From: Neorhodopirellula pilleata
GTDB taxonomy: Bacteria > Planctomycetota > Planctomycetia > Pirellulales > Pirellulaceae
DNA length: 64,000 bases
Assembly (NCBI RefSeq): GCF_007859915.1
Contig: NZ_SJPM01000014.1
Coordinates: forward strand, 81,954 to 145,953
Direction: 5' to 3'
Part shown: piece by piece, positions 32,007 to 37,950 of the stretch
Position numbering within the stretch: position 1 is the first letter of the stretch
How the letters are laid out: every line of letters starts with the position of its first letter
Program-made: the position numbers and the translations under genes
Notes under the pieces: generated by a model
Database searches by the model: none
What the model was told of the DNA's origin: nothing
What the model saw: only the letters and a program-made list of their open reading frames with translations

Positions 32007-32091
32007 TGGGAACGCAAGGAATCGAACCTCTCGCCGACCGCCACACAATTAAAGGCAGAAGATTTACAGTCTCCCGTGTGGAAACGCTCCC
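32007..32091 (-). tRNA. tRNA-Tyr(GTA) with replaced D-arm
   Basis: Acceptor GGGAGCG/CGTTCCC, anticodon stem GGAGA/TCTTC with loop CTGTAAA (GTA), T-arm with TTCGATT, discriminator A, 85 nt. Only ten bases (TTTCCACACG) lie between acceptor and anticodon stem, so there is no D-arm. Instead CCACAC can pair perfectly with GTGTGG in the long variable region, wrapping the anticodon arm in a second helix. Confidence 0.82.
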
Positions 32092-32109
32092 AGGAATTGG
32101 TCGAATTAG

Positions 32110-32193
32110 CGGAAGCCGTGGGACTCGAACCCACAACGGTGATTAGCCGCAGCTGTTTTCAAGACAGTGTCCTCATCCGGCCGGGTGACTTCC
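32110..32193 (-). tRNA. tRNA-Ser(TGA)
   Basis: Acceptor GGAAGTC/GGCTTCC, class II variable arm around GCGG and CCG, anticodon stem CTGT/ACAG with loop CTTGAAA (TGA, codon TCA), T-arm GTGGG-TTCGAGT-CCCAC, discriminator G. 84 nt. The outer anticodon-stem pair is A-C. Confidence 0.88.
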
Positions 32194-32293
32194 GAGAGCT
32201 AGCGAGTTAGCTGTTAGCGATTTAGCTTGTTAGATACGAACTAGGGCGATTTCCTAATCCGCTAAACAGCTAATTGCTAACCTGCTACGCCAA

Positions 32294-32368
32294 TGACGTG
32301 AACGGGAATCGAACCCGCGGACTCCTGGTTGAAAACCAGACGATTCTGCCAACAGAATCTACCACGCC
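32294..32368 (-). tRNA. tRNA-Glu(TTC)
   Basis: Acceptor GGCGTGG/TCACGTC, D-stem GATTC/GAATC, anticodon stem TCTGG/CCAGG with loop TTTTCAA (TTC), T-arm GCGGG-TTCGATT-CCCGT, discriminator A. 75 nt. Confidence 0.9.
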
Positions 32369-32375
32369 AAAATAG

Positions 32376-32453
32376 TTGATAGCCTGTAGTCCTTAGTCCG
32401 TAGAAATCATTCCGACCTACAGACTAAAGACTATTACCTACGGACTATCGAAG
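32376..32453. repeat. tRNA-array spacer, long imperfect hairpin
   Basis: Left arm words GATAGCCTGTAGTCCTTAGT pair roughly with right arm words ACTATTACCTACGGACTATC. It is the clearest case of a tRNA spacer that can fold over nearly its whole length. Confidence 0.7.
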
Positions 32454-32525
32454 TACCGCATAGGAGTTTCGATCTCCTTCCTGTTACCTGAGAAGCAACC
32501 GACCTAGCCAGTAGTCGAATGCGGC
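32454..32525 (-). tRNA. tRNA-Glu(CTC)
   Basis: Acceptor GCCGCAT/ATGCGGT, D-stem GAC/GTC, anticodon stem GTTGC/GTAAC with loop TTCTCAG (CTC, codon GAG), T-arm AGGAG-ATCGAAA-CTCCT, discriminator A. 72 nt. Position 54 is A rather than T. Confidence 0.85.
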
Positions 32526-32536
32526 GATCTAGAAAG

Positions 32537-32609
32537 CGATGGCAACGGGAGTCGAACCCGCAGCGACTTGATAGACAATCAAGCTTCCTTCCCAGAGGAA
32601 CTTGCCACC
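32537..32609 (-). tRNA. tRNA-Asp(GTC)
   Basis: Acceptor GGTGGCA/TGCCATC, D-stem TTCC/GGAA, anticodon stem CTTGA/TCAAG with loop TTGTCTA (GTC), T-arm GCGGG-TTCGACT-CCCGT, discriminator G. 73 nt. Confidence 0.9.
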
Positions 32610-32623
32610 GAAAATGTTCACAG

Positions 32624-32697
32624 GGTGACCGATCGGAATTGAACCGATATGGACTTCGTTCACAGCGAAGTTCCTGAAACCAATACAGGACGGCCAC
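32624..32697 (-). tRNA. tRNA-His(GTG)
   Basis: Acceptor GTGGCCG/CGGTCAC, D-stem CCTG/CAGG, anticodon stem CTTCG/CGAAG with loop CTGTGAA (GTG), T-arm ATCGG-TTCAATT-CCGAT, discriminator C, the histidine determinant. 74 nt. The base before position 1 is T, so G-1 would have to be added after transcription. Confidence 0.9.
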
Positions 32698-32699
32698 AG

Positions 32700-32773
32700 C
32701 TCCATAGGCTGGAATCGAACCAGCGGCAAACTGATTAACAGTCAGTCCGAGCCACCAGCGGCTCCCCCATGGA
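32700..32773 (-). tRNA. tRNA-Asn(GTT)
   Basis: Acceptor TCCATGG/CTATGGA, D-stem GAGC/GCTC, anticodon stem ACTGA/TCAGT with loop CTGTTAA (GTT), T-arm GCTGG-TTCGATT-CCAGC, discriminator G. 74 nt, only 2 bases from tRNA-His. Confidence 0.9.
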
Positions 32774-32789
32774 TTACTGATTTAAACAA

Positions 32790-32880
32790 CACCGGAGATT
32801 GGAATCGAACCAATGGACGACCCCCTCGGCGGTAAACACTGCCAGAATCGGGTGCAGCGACCAGCAACTGCTACTCCGGC
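32790..32880 (-). tRNA. Class II tRNA-like gene, identity unresolved
   Basis: Acceptor GCCGGAG/CTCCGGT, D-arm GCAG...CTGC, T-arm ATTGG-TTCGATT-CCAAT, discriminator G, 91 nt. As in the gene at 31361, the part between D-arm and T-arm does not give a standard anticodon arm. Instead ACCC pairs with GGGT around an inner hairpin GGC-AGTGTTTACC-GCC. The length suits leucine or serine. Confidence 0.6.
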
Positions 32881-32899
32881 GTACATCAAACTTGCAAAG

Positions 32900-32967
32900 C
32901 ACTCCGTCCGGGAATTGAACCCGACCTGCGAGCTTCAAAGGCTCACGTCGCGACTACGCGCCGGAGA
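32900..32967 (-). tRNA. tRNA-Gln(TTG)
   Basis: Anticodon stem TGAGC/GCTCG with loop CTTTGAA (TTG), T-arm TCGGG-TTCAATT-CCCGG, discriminator G. The acceptor is weak: TCTCCGG against ACGGAGT gives five central pairs with mismatches at both ends. 68 nt. Confidence 0.8.
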
Positions 32968-32991
32968 GAGTATTTTCAAAACCAATCAAAG

Positions 32992-33063
32992 AGTGTCCTG
33001 CGGGAGTCGAACCCACCTAGCCGGATTGGAAGTCCGGGACCTTTGCCGCTCGGCCAAGGACAC
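32992..33063 (-). tRNA. tRNA-Gly(TCC)
   Basis: Perfect acceptor GTGTCCT/AGGACAC, anticodon stem CCGGA/TCCGG with loop CTTCCAA (TCC), T-arm GTGGG-TTCGACT-CCCGC, discriminator T (glycine-like). 72 nt. Confidence 0.92.
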
Positions 33064-33075
33064 GTGAATCTGCAG

Positions 33076-33146
33076 AGCGCCCAGTGGGAGTTGAACCCAC
33101 ACTTCCGCCATGGCAAGGCAGCAGGCTACCGCTACATCATGGGCGC
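33076..33146 (-). tRNA. tRNA-Gly(GCC)
   Basis: Perfect acceptor GCGCCCA/TGGGCGC, anticodon stem CTGCC/GGCGG with loop TTGCCAT (GCC), T-arm GTGGG-TTCAACT-CCCAC, discriminator T. 71 nt. Confidence 0.9.
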
Positions 33147-33268
33147 AAAAATGCATCACTACCAAATTGTCAAAGATCGAAATAGCTATTAGCGGTTAGC
33201 ATCTAGCAATTAGCTTTCCAGTGTTGGAGCTAATCGCTAACGGCTAATAGCTAATCGCTATCTTTAAG
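33147..33268. repeat. tRNA-array spacer of TTAGC/GCTAA words
   Basis: The right half (GAGCTAATCGCTAACGGCTA then ATAGCTAATCGCTATCTTT) is an imperfect reverse complement of the left half (AAATAGCTATTAGCGGTTAG then CATCTAGC), so the 122-base spacer can fold back on itself. Confidence 0.75.
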
Positions 33269-33341
33269 TGGGATCGGTGAGAATCGAACTCACATCGCTC
33301 GGATTAAGAGTCCGATGCATTACCTTGTCTGCCACAATCCC
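33269..33341 (-). tRNA. tRNA-Lys(CTT)
   Basis: Acceptor GGGATTG/CGATCCC, D-stem GCA/TGC, anticodon stem TCGGA/TCCGA with loop CTCTTAA (CTT, codon AAG), T-arm GTGAG-TTCGATT-CTCAC, discriminator A. 73 nt. Confidence 0.92.
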
Positions 33342-33422
33342 AAAATCAGTTGCGAGTCTCGAGCTGCGAGTCATGAGTGTTCGATCTCAGGACTCATCAC
33401 TCGGAACTCAAGTCTCTCTTAA

Positions 33423-33458
33423 TCGGCGTGGCGGGAATTGAACCCGCGACCGTCCATT
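33423..33458 (-). pseudogene. 3' fragment of a tRNA gene
   Basis: T-arm GCGGG-TTCAATT-CCCGC, acceptor 3' strand CACGCCG and discriminator A are perfect, preceded by AATGGACGGTC. No matching 5' strand (CGGCGTG) or D-arm is found within 150 bases upstream on its strand. That place is taken by a GAAGAGTGAA inverted-repeat spacer (33459-33541), as if the repeat replaced the 5' half. Confidence 0.7.
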
Positions 33459-33545
33459 GAAGTTTGAAGAGTGAAATGTGAAGTTGGAAATCACTTTCGC
33501 TCCTGGCATTTCACTCTTCACCCTTCTCTCTTCAAACTTCCAAAG

Positions 33546-33617
33546 TGGTAGCCCCGAGGATCGAACTCGGCACAACCTCGTTATCAGCAAGGCCTGGACA
33601 ACCAGCCCTCGACTACC
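33546..33617 (-). tRNA. tRNA-Ile(GAT)
   Basis: Acceptor GGTAGTC/GGCTACC, anticodon stem CCTTG/CGAGG with loop CTGATAA (GAT), T-arm CCGAG-TTCGATC-CTCGG, discriminator A. 72 nt. Confidence 0.9.
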
Positions 33618-33705
33618 TCAGTAGCAGTTAGCTTTTAGCGATTTGCCTTTAGCTTTCCTGTCACTGCTAACAGCTAATCGCGAACGGCTAACAGCTATCT
33701 CTCAG

Positions 33706-33777
33706 TGGGCCGGGAGGCGCTCGAATCCTCGTCTGCGGTTCTTCAGACCGCCGCTAGACCGTCTCAGCTACCAGCCC
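33706..33777 (-). tRNA. tRNA-Phe(GAA)
   Basis: Acceptor GGGCTGG/CCGGCCC, D-stem GCT/AGC, anticodon stem GCGGT/ACCGC with loop CTGAAGA (GAA), T-loop TTCGAGC (one mismatch at the loop end of the T-stem), discriminator A. 72 nt. First gene of the array in transcription order. Confidence 0.9.
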
Positions 33778-33869
33778 GTCATAGCTTGTTAGCATTTAGC
33801 GATTTAGCGTTTAGCTTTTGCATCTCTGGCTAGTTGCTAACTCGCTAACGGCTAATCCGCTAACGAACG

Positions 33870-33904
33870 AAAAAAGGCTCGATGCCTGAGTGACACCGAG
33901 CCTT
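33870..33904 (-). terminator. Rho-independent terminator upstream of the tRNA array
   Basis: Stem AAGGCTCG / CGAGCCTT with a 15-base loop, followed on the minus strand by a run of six Ts. It ends transcription coming from the right before the array, so the array probably has its own promoter in the spacer at 33778-33869. Confidence 0.75.
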
Positions 33905-34293
33905 CATGAAGAAGTCGTTCGCTAATGAAAGCGAGTGTCACATCAGACGCGGATACGCCAGGGCAAAATTCCGATTCAACGGACTGTCACTATGGACAGG
34001 AGCGCCGAACGCATTGCCTTCGTATATCTGTTCGAGTCGACTGGATTGAATATTCGTTAACATCAGAAAGCTCGTTACTCGCTTGTCTATGAATGTGACT
34101 TGTGTGTTCGTAGAGATAGACTCTCTCGCGGCCAGATGGTTCGCCAAAAATCTCGCTTTCGCAAAACTAGACTCGCTAGGTGGCGAGATTGCTTCACGAC
34201 GGCAAGAAAAACGTTGCCATCTCTCGCACGAAAGTCAAACGATTCGTCGATGCTTTTGTACTCGCACGTTGCGAGATTTTCTCAAATGGCTAA
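33905..34293. other. Interval without a convincing gene
   Basis: 389 bases. A minus-strand frame (33938-34147, 69 codons) ends just before the terminator at 33870 and could be a small gene, but it has no clear ribosome site or family. The right part is rich in CTCGC words on both strands (TCTCGC, TCGCAAAAC, GGCGAGA), perhaps repeat-derived. Nothing else seen. Confidence 0.4.
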
Positions 34294-34761
34294 TCAAGAA
34301 GGCTCATCTTGCGAGCGGAGATGCCTGAGATGGTGAGCAGCATGTGCTGTGTGGATTTCCAGGATCTTCCCAGGCGGCAATCGGCCGAATCCCGGGTGAG
34401 GAGCGAAGCTGCCGGAGTGATCCAGGAGACGGCCAACACTTGCCGCGAATGCTTCCACTTCGGTTGCATCTTCCAAGTCGTCCGGTGGCTGGAAGATTGA
34501 GGAGGTTCGAAATCCACGAGGAGAATCAGCGCTCAGCAACTTCGGCAACAACAGCCATCGCATCAATGGTCGTAGTGGAGCAAAGAGCGACATCCAAGCC
34601 GGATAGCCACCGATCGCGTAATCTTGCACCAAAACCAAGTGCCGACAGATCTGTCCGAGCGACCAGTTTCCGTGCCGGACGTAGCCGCTGGCGAGCAATT
34701 GTCGAGCGTCATCGACGGCCGTTTCGAGATTGTCGAACTGTACTTGACGGAGGTCACTCAT
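34294..34761 (-). CDS. DUF1569 (DinB-like four-helix) protein
   Basis: 155 residues. The family pattern is visible: an opening helix (SDLRQVQFDNLETAVDDARQLL), NWSLGQICRHLVLVQDYAI with the first His, PLMRWLLLPKLL, and the end GKILEIHTAHAAHHLRHL with the metal-type His set. DUF1569 proteins are DinB-superfamily bundles of unknown reaction, possibly thiol-dependent metalloenzymes. A second member is at 37951-38424. Here it faces the GNAT fragment at 34937. Confidence 0.85.
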   Translation of the reverse strand: MSDLRQVQFDNLETAVDDARQLLASGYVRHGNWSLGQICRHLVLVQDYAIGGYPAWMSLFAPLRPLMRWLLLPKLLSADSPRGFRTSSIFQPPDDLEDATEVEAFAASVGRLLDHSGSFAPHPGFGRLPPGKILEIHTAHAAHHLRHLRSQDEPS

Positions 34762-34936
34762 ATGTCTTCGGCATCTCGGTAGAATCTGAATCTATTGAAG
34801 CGCATTATGAACGACTCGTCGAAAGATTGACACCCGCGATGAATACCGATGCAATCGAAGTCCGACCGGCTCGCAGCGATGATCGTGCCCGCAAATGCTG
34901 CGAATCATTGAACCATAAGAAATGCTGGGTCGAGTG

Positions 34937-35179
34937 ATGGGAAATACCGCACCATTACACCTGAGACCGTTTCGACCAGAATATGCTGAAATGTGTCTGG
35001 CATTGTTCCGGGATTGCGTTCATCGAGTCAATTCCCGCGACTACACACCTGACCAAATTGAGGCCTGGGCTTCACCGTCGATCGATCTCGAAACATGGCG
35101 AACTCGGTTCGCTGATCGCTTCGCTTACGTGGCTACAGAAGATGATCATATCGTTGGCTTTACTGATAGCCGACCTTGA
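34937..35179 (+). pseudogene. GNAT acetyltransferase, 3'-truncated
   Basis: 80 residues from ATG 34937 covering only the first half of a GNAT domain: LHLRPFRPEYAEMCLALFRDC (first strand and helix), YTPDQIEAWASPS and FAYVATEDDHIVGFTD (strands 2-3). The acetyl-CoA-binding R/QxxGxG/A part is missing. The frame ends a few codons later inside the 3' end of the opposite-strand DCC fragment. Both genes are cut at about 35165-35180. Confidence 0.75.
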
Positions 35180-35370
35180 ATCTCATCCATGAAGTCTTTC
35201 ATGGTCATCCCGAAGCTTGACGGGCTGAATGAAGGATCGGCAATGTCGGTGAAACGGATTTGATGCTTTCGATCAAAACGACGGAGCAGTTTGATTTCGC
35301 GCAAGCAAAGCGGGCACTCGCCATCGTAGAAGACTTCCACCTGCCAGTCGTTGCTCTCTTGGCCGCTCAC
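35146..35370 (-). pseudogene. DCC-family thiol-disulfide oxidoreductase, 3'-truncated
   Basis: 74 residues. The first 60 match the DCC family: VEVFYDGECPLCLREIKLL contains the DGxCPxC motif, followed by IRFTDIADPSF. Intact members have 110-140 residues with a C-terminal tryptophan/arginine-rich half, which is gone; the last six codons read into the GNAT fragment. GTG start overlaps the stop of the SOUL gene by four bases, so the gene was once its operon partner. Confidence 0.75.
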
Positions 35371-36023
35371 GAGTCTTTCGCCGTTTCGCTGTCGGCTTCC
35401 GACTTGCCGTTCTCCGTTTCCTTCGACGACGCTTTTAGTCGGATCAGGATCTCATTGCGGCGAAGTGCTGCTGGAGTGAACGGCGGATCGTAGCCAGCCG
35501 CCTCGGCCGACTCCTCTCCTTCCAGTTCGCGACTCTTCATCCATGCTCGCAGTTCGGCTTCCTTCTCCTTCGCCAGCTTCGAGTCGAGCTTGCCGGGAAA
35601 GCGAATCACCGCGAAGCGACCGCCCTTTCGCTCACGTAGCTTCACGCCCTCACCTTTCGGATCAGGAGCGCCTTCTGCGGCAACTTCTTTGGGCATCACA
35701 AAACCCATCGAGACATCTGACTTGCCGATTTCACCTTCCATGAACACCGGCGTCGTCATTGCGATCTTCTGCTCGGCCTCATTCGCTCCGCTGATGTATT
35801 GGAACAGTCGCATGAAACTGCCGTCGCGGCCCTGCGAGTCCATCTTCGAATCGGTCGCCACCAGCATCAAGTCCGGATACTCGCGGACTTCAAAACTGCC
35901 GTCGGACTCGATCACTTTGTACTCGGCCGACTCGTACCCCGCTCGAGTGGCCATCGCAACGGCGACGGTGCCAACCAAAGCAACTCCGAGGAATCCCGTG
36001 ATATAGATCATTGTTCGTTTCAT
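35367..36023 (-). CDS. SOUL heme-binding family protein, membrane-anchored
   Basis: 218 residues from ATG 36023. The N-terminal MIYITGFLGVALVGTVAVAM is a single membrane anchor or uncleaved signal. The SOUL domain follows: YKVIESDGSFEVREYPDLMLVAT (family opening), SFMRLFQYISGANEAEQKIAMTTPV (diagnostic), then MGFVMPKE and FAVIRFPG. The tail is acidic and disordered. SOUL proteins bind heme or other tetrapyrroles loosely; its role here is unknown. It was followed by the DCC gene in an overlapping pair. Confidence 0.88.
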   Translation of the reverse strand: MKRTMIYITGFLGVALVGTVAVAMATRAGYESAEYKVIESDGSFEVREYPDLMLVATDSKMDSQGRDGSFMRLFQYISGANEAEQKIAMTTPVFMEGEIGKSDVSMGFVMPKEVAAEGAPDPKGEGVKLRERKGGRFAVIRFPGKLDSKLAKEKEAELRAWMKSRELEGEESAEAAGYDPPFTPAALRRNEILIRLKASSKETENGKSEADSETAKDS

Positions 36024-36165
36024 CCGTCCCAACTCCATCGTGTTGAACTTTCTCGACTGAGTTATTGTAGGCACACGGCTAGCAACGCCCATGCCGCCAT
36101 TGACGGCCGCCAATCCTGCCATTAGGAAAATCGTTCGGATTTCGAAGTTTGCAGGAGAATGTTGG

Positions 36166-36441
36166 ATGGGCGAGTGCCAGTCGGGACTTTCGAGAGGCGA
36201 CATCGACCGTGTCATCATGATGGCCTGGGAAGATCGCACCAGCTTTGACGCCATCCAGGACCAGTTCGGGTTGTCCCCAGGCGACGTCATTAAGTTGATG
36301 CGTCGAGAGATGAAGTCCAGTTCTTTCAAGCTGTGGCGGAAGAGAACCCATGGGCGAGTAACCAAGCACGAGGCCAAGTTTGCGAAAACCGAAAATGGCG
36401 ACGAACTACGACAATTTCGAGCTCCGTCTCAGCGAGGATAA
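36166..36441 (+). CDS. TIGR03643 family protein
   Basis: 91 residues from ATG 36166 (ribosome site AGGAGA). The core DIDRVIMMAWEDRTSFDAI, then FGLSPGDVIKLMRREMK and SSFKLWRKRTHGRVTKH is the TIGR03643 (DUF2805) signature: a small helix-turn-helix-like protein found in many bacteria, often beside photolyase or small zinc-ribbon genes. It is followed 5 bases later by a zinc-ribbon gene started at TTG, so the two are likely one operon. Function unknown. Confidence 0.88.
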   Translation: MGECQSGLSRGDIDRVIMMAWEDRTSFDAIQDQFGLSPGDVIKLMRREMKSSSFKLWRKRTHGRVTKHEAKFAKTENGDELRQFRAPSQRG

Positions 36442-36446
36442 CCGCG

Positions 36447-36638
36447 TTGGCGAAGATCAAACGAGTCAGGACGAAGTCTTGCAGTCGTTGCCATGAAACC
36501 AATGACGTTCTCTATCGTGTTCGCGTCGAGGAAGACGGTAATTGGATTTTCGTCTGCCCGGTCTGTCTCGCCAGAGTCAAACCGGGGAATCCGCACTACC
36601 AGTACGGCGGGACTTGGAAGAGCAAAAAGCGTCACTGA
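36447..36638 (+). CDS. Small zinc-ribbon protein
   Basis: 63 residues from TTG 36447 with GAGG upstream; a longer frame overlaps the preceding gene and is not used. Two CxxC knuckles are visible: SCSRCHETND and FVCPVCLARV, 20 residues apart, with a basic tail (YGGTWKSKKRH). It likely binds one zinc. Together with the TIGR03643 gene it forms a small operon. It converges on the Pro-rich gene at 36632-37069, overlapping it by 7 bases. Confidence 0.78.
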   Translation: MAKIKRVRTKSCSRCHETNDVLYRVRVEEDGNWIFVCPVCLARVKPGNPHYQYGGTWKSKKRH

Positions 36639-37069
36639 CCCGTGAAGCTATCGTCTCCAGTCGAGCCTTCGGGTTCATCCGGTGCCGGGTGGACGATCGG
36701 ATACGGTGGCATGTGAGGGTAGTACTCGCCGGGATGACCCGGCGGCAGGTTGTCCGGAGCGGAATAACCGGTCGGAACGTAGTACGGATGGTCAGGCGGC
36801 AGTTGCGGCCACGTGTGCAGCGGTGGCGGGGATTCGATGACGACGGGATCTTCGGGTTCGGGCGGCCAAGGCCAATCTTCGGGCCACCAATCAGGTCTTG
36901 GGCCGTAGTCGTCGCTGGAACTGGCGGTAGTTGAATCATCACCTTCGTCGCTGTCGTCGTCGGTGGAGCTGCCCTCGGGGATGTAGTGCGATTGGCTTCC
37001 CGGTGGATCGAATGGCGGGACGAAAGGTGATGGTGGCAGGTCGGGGTCGTAAAAACCTTGCGGTGTCAT
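36632..37069 (-). CDS. Pro/Tyr/Trp-rich acidic protein, possible substrate of adjacent radical SAM enzyme
   Basis: 145 residues of low-complexity sequence: PPSPFVPPFDPPG near the start, an acidic Ser/Thr/Asp block (SSTDDDSDEGDDSTTASSSD), WWPEDWPWPPEPEDP and PYYVPTGYSAPDNLPPGHP, ending PEGSTGDDSFTGQ. There is no signal peptide and no fold. Its ATG overlaps the stop of the radical SAM gene by four bases, so the two are coupled. A role as modified peptide or scaffold is inference. It could also be a surface or phage-structure-type disordered protein. Confidence 0.6.
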   Translation of the reverse strand: MTPQGFYDPDLPPSPFVPPFDPPGSQSHYIPEGSSTDDDSDEGDDSTTASSSDDYGPRPDWWPEDWPWPPEPEDPVVIESPPPLHTWPQLPPDHPYYVPTGYSAPDNLPPGHPGEYYPHMPPYPIVHPAPDEPEGSTGDDSFTGQ

Positions 37070-37881
37070 CGTAGGGCATTCCGTTGCAGTGGATTAGGAT
37101 GAACGAACTTGGTGCGGCGCGAGGGGCAGAGTCCGCACTGGGGGATCGACTTGGTTTGCAAGAACTGGCGGACTTCGTCGTCGCTGGAGGCCGGCGGGCA
37201 GGCTTGGTAGTCGCGGAAGAGTTGCCACTGGGGCAGATCATGGAGCCATAGCTTGGATTCGAGCTGGGCGAAGTAAGCCAAGGCGGGGCACTTCCACAGC
37301 ATTCCGAGATGAAGCTGAGTGCATGTTTTTTGCAGACAGACTCGGTAGGCGGCGATGGGTTTGGAATCGAACGGCATGGGCTTGCCGTCGACGACTCGGT
37401 ATTGCCGCATCCAACCACGGTGCGATTGGCGGATCTTGATTTGGATGCCGGGATGTTGTTCTCGCCATCGCCAAACGAGTTGCTTTACTTCACGCAATCG
37501 TTTGACGTATTCGTCGTGCGCCCCGTGTTGGCTGACTTCGAGTCGGCAGTCGGTCTCGATCAGCACCTCAGGCAAGCTAGGGAAGCGATGCAGGAAGAAG
37601 CCGTTAGTGACGAGCATCAGGTTGCTGTCGGGCCAGTGCTGTCGCGCGAGCAGAATGTGCTGGATGACGTTTGGGTTGAGCAGCGGTTCGCCACCGAGCA
37701 GGGCGAAACGCTTGGGCCGCAGGCGATGGGACCAGAGCGAGTAATCCGCGTCAGCTTGCTCGACGGTTGGCATTGCTCCGGCGAGATGATGATTCGAGTA
37801 GTGGCTGCATTGTTGGCACGAGAGGTTGCAGCCGTGGGCCAGGTGGTATTCCAACGCGGGAAGCGGCAAACGGTCATTCAT
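37066..37881 (-). CDS. Radical SAM protein
   Basis: 271 residues from ATG 37881 (37917 is an alternative). The radical SAM cluster motif is HGCNLSCQQCSHYSN (CxxxCxxC). The partial TIM barrel shows FALLGGEPLLNPNVIQHILL (GGEP), LMLVTNGFFL and CRLEVSQHG. The C-terminal region has five more cysteines in patterns (VCLQKTCTQ, WKCPA, CGLCPS) that could hold an auxiliary cluster as in SPASM/twitch enzymes. It may modify peptide or sugar. It overlaps the Pro/Tyr/Trp-rich gene and heads a minus-strand cluster with glycosyltransferases. Confidence 0.85.
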   Translation of the reverse strand: MNDRLPLPALEYHLAHGCNLSCQQCSHYSNHHLAGAMPTVEQADADYSLWSHRLRPKRFALLGGEPLLNPNVIQHILLARQHWPDSNLMLVTNGFFLHRFPSLPEVLIETDCRLEVSQHGAHDEYVKRLREVKQLVWRWREQHPGIQIKIRQSHRGWMRQYRVVDGKPMPFDSKPIAAYRVCLQKTCTQLHLGMLWKCPALAYFAQLESKLWLHDLPQWQLFRDYQACPPASSDDEVRQFLQTKSIPQCGLCPSRRTKFVHPNPLQRNALR

Positions 37882-37950
37882 TGGTCGGTGCCTTTTCTCA
37901 TTCGGTTCCATCGGCAAGAATTCGGATCACACAGTCCCAAAGAGGCAACG

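Noticed and set aside
28446..33067. Many short plus- and minus-strand frames across the tRNA array
   Set aside because: They contain phrases such as GRTANACHLRVMRVRLP or GIEPGTSG that come from tRNA T-arms and anticodon arms. Only the three frames with ribosome sites and family-like or non-tRNA sequence were kept.
37309..37950. N-terminal extension of the second DUF1569 gene
   Set aside because: It is antisense to the radical SAM gene; the family protein begins at ATG 37951 with a ribosome site.
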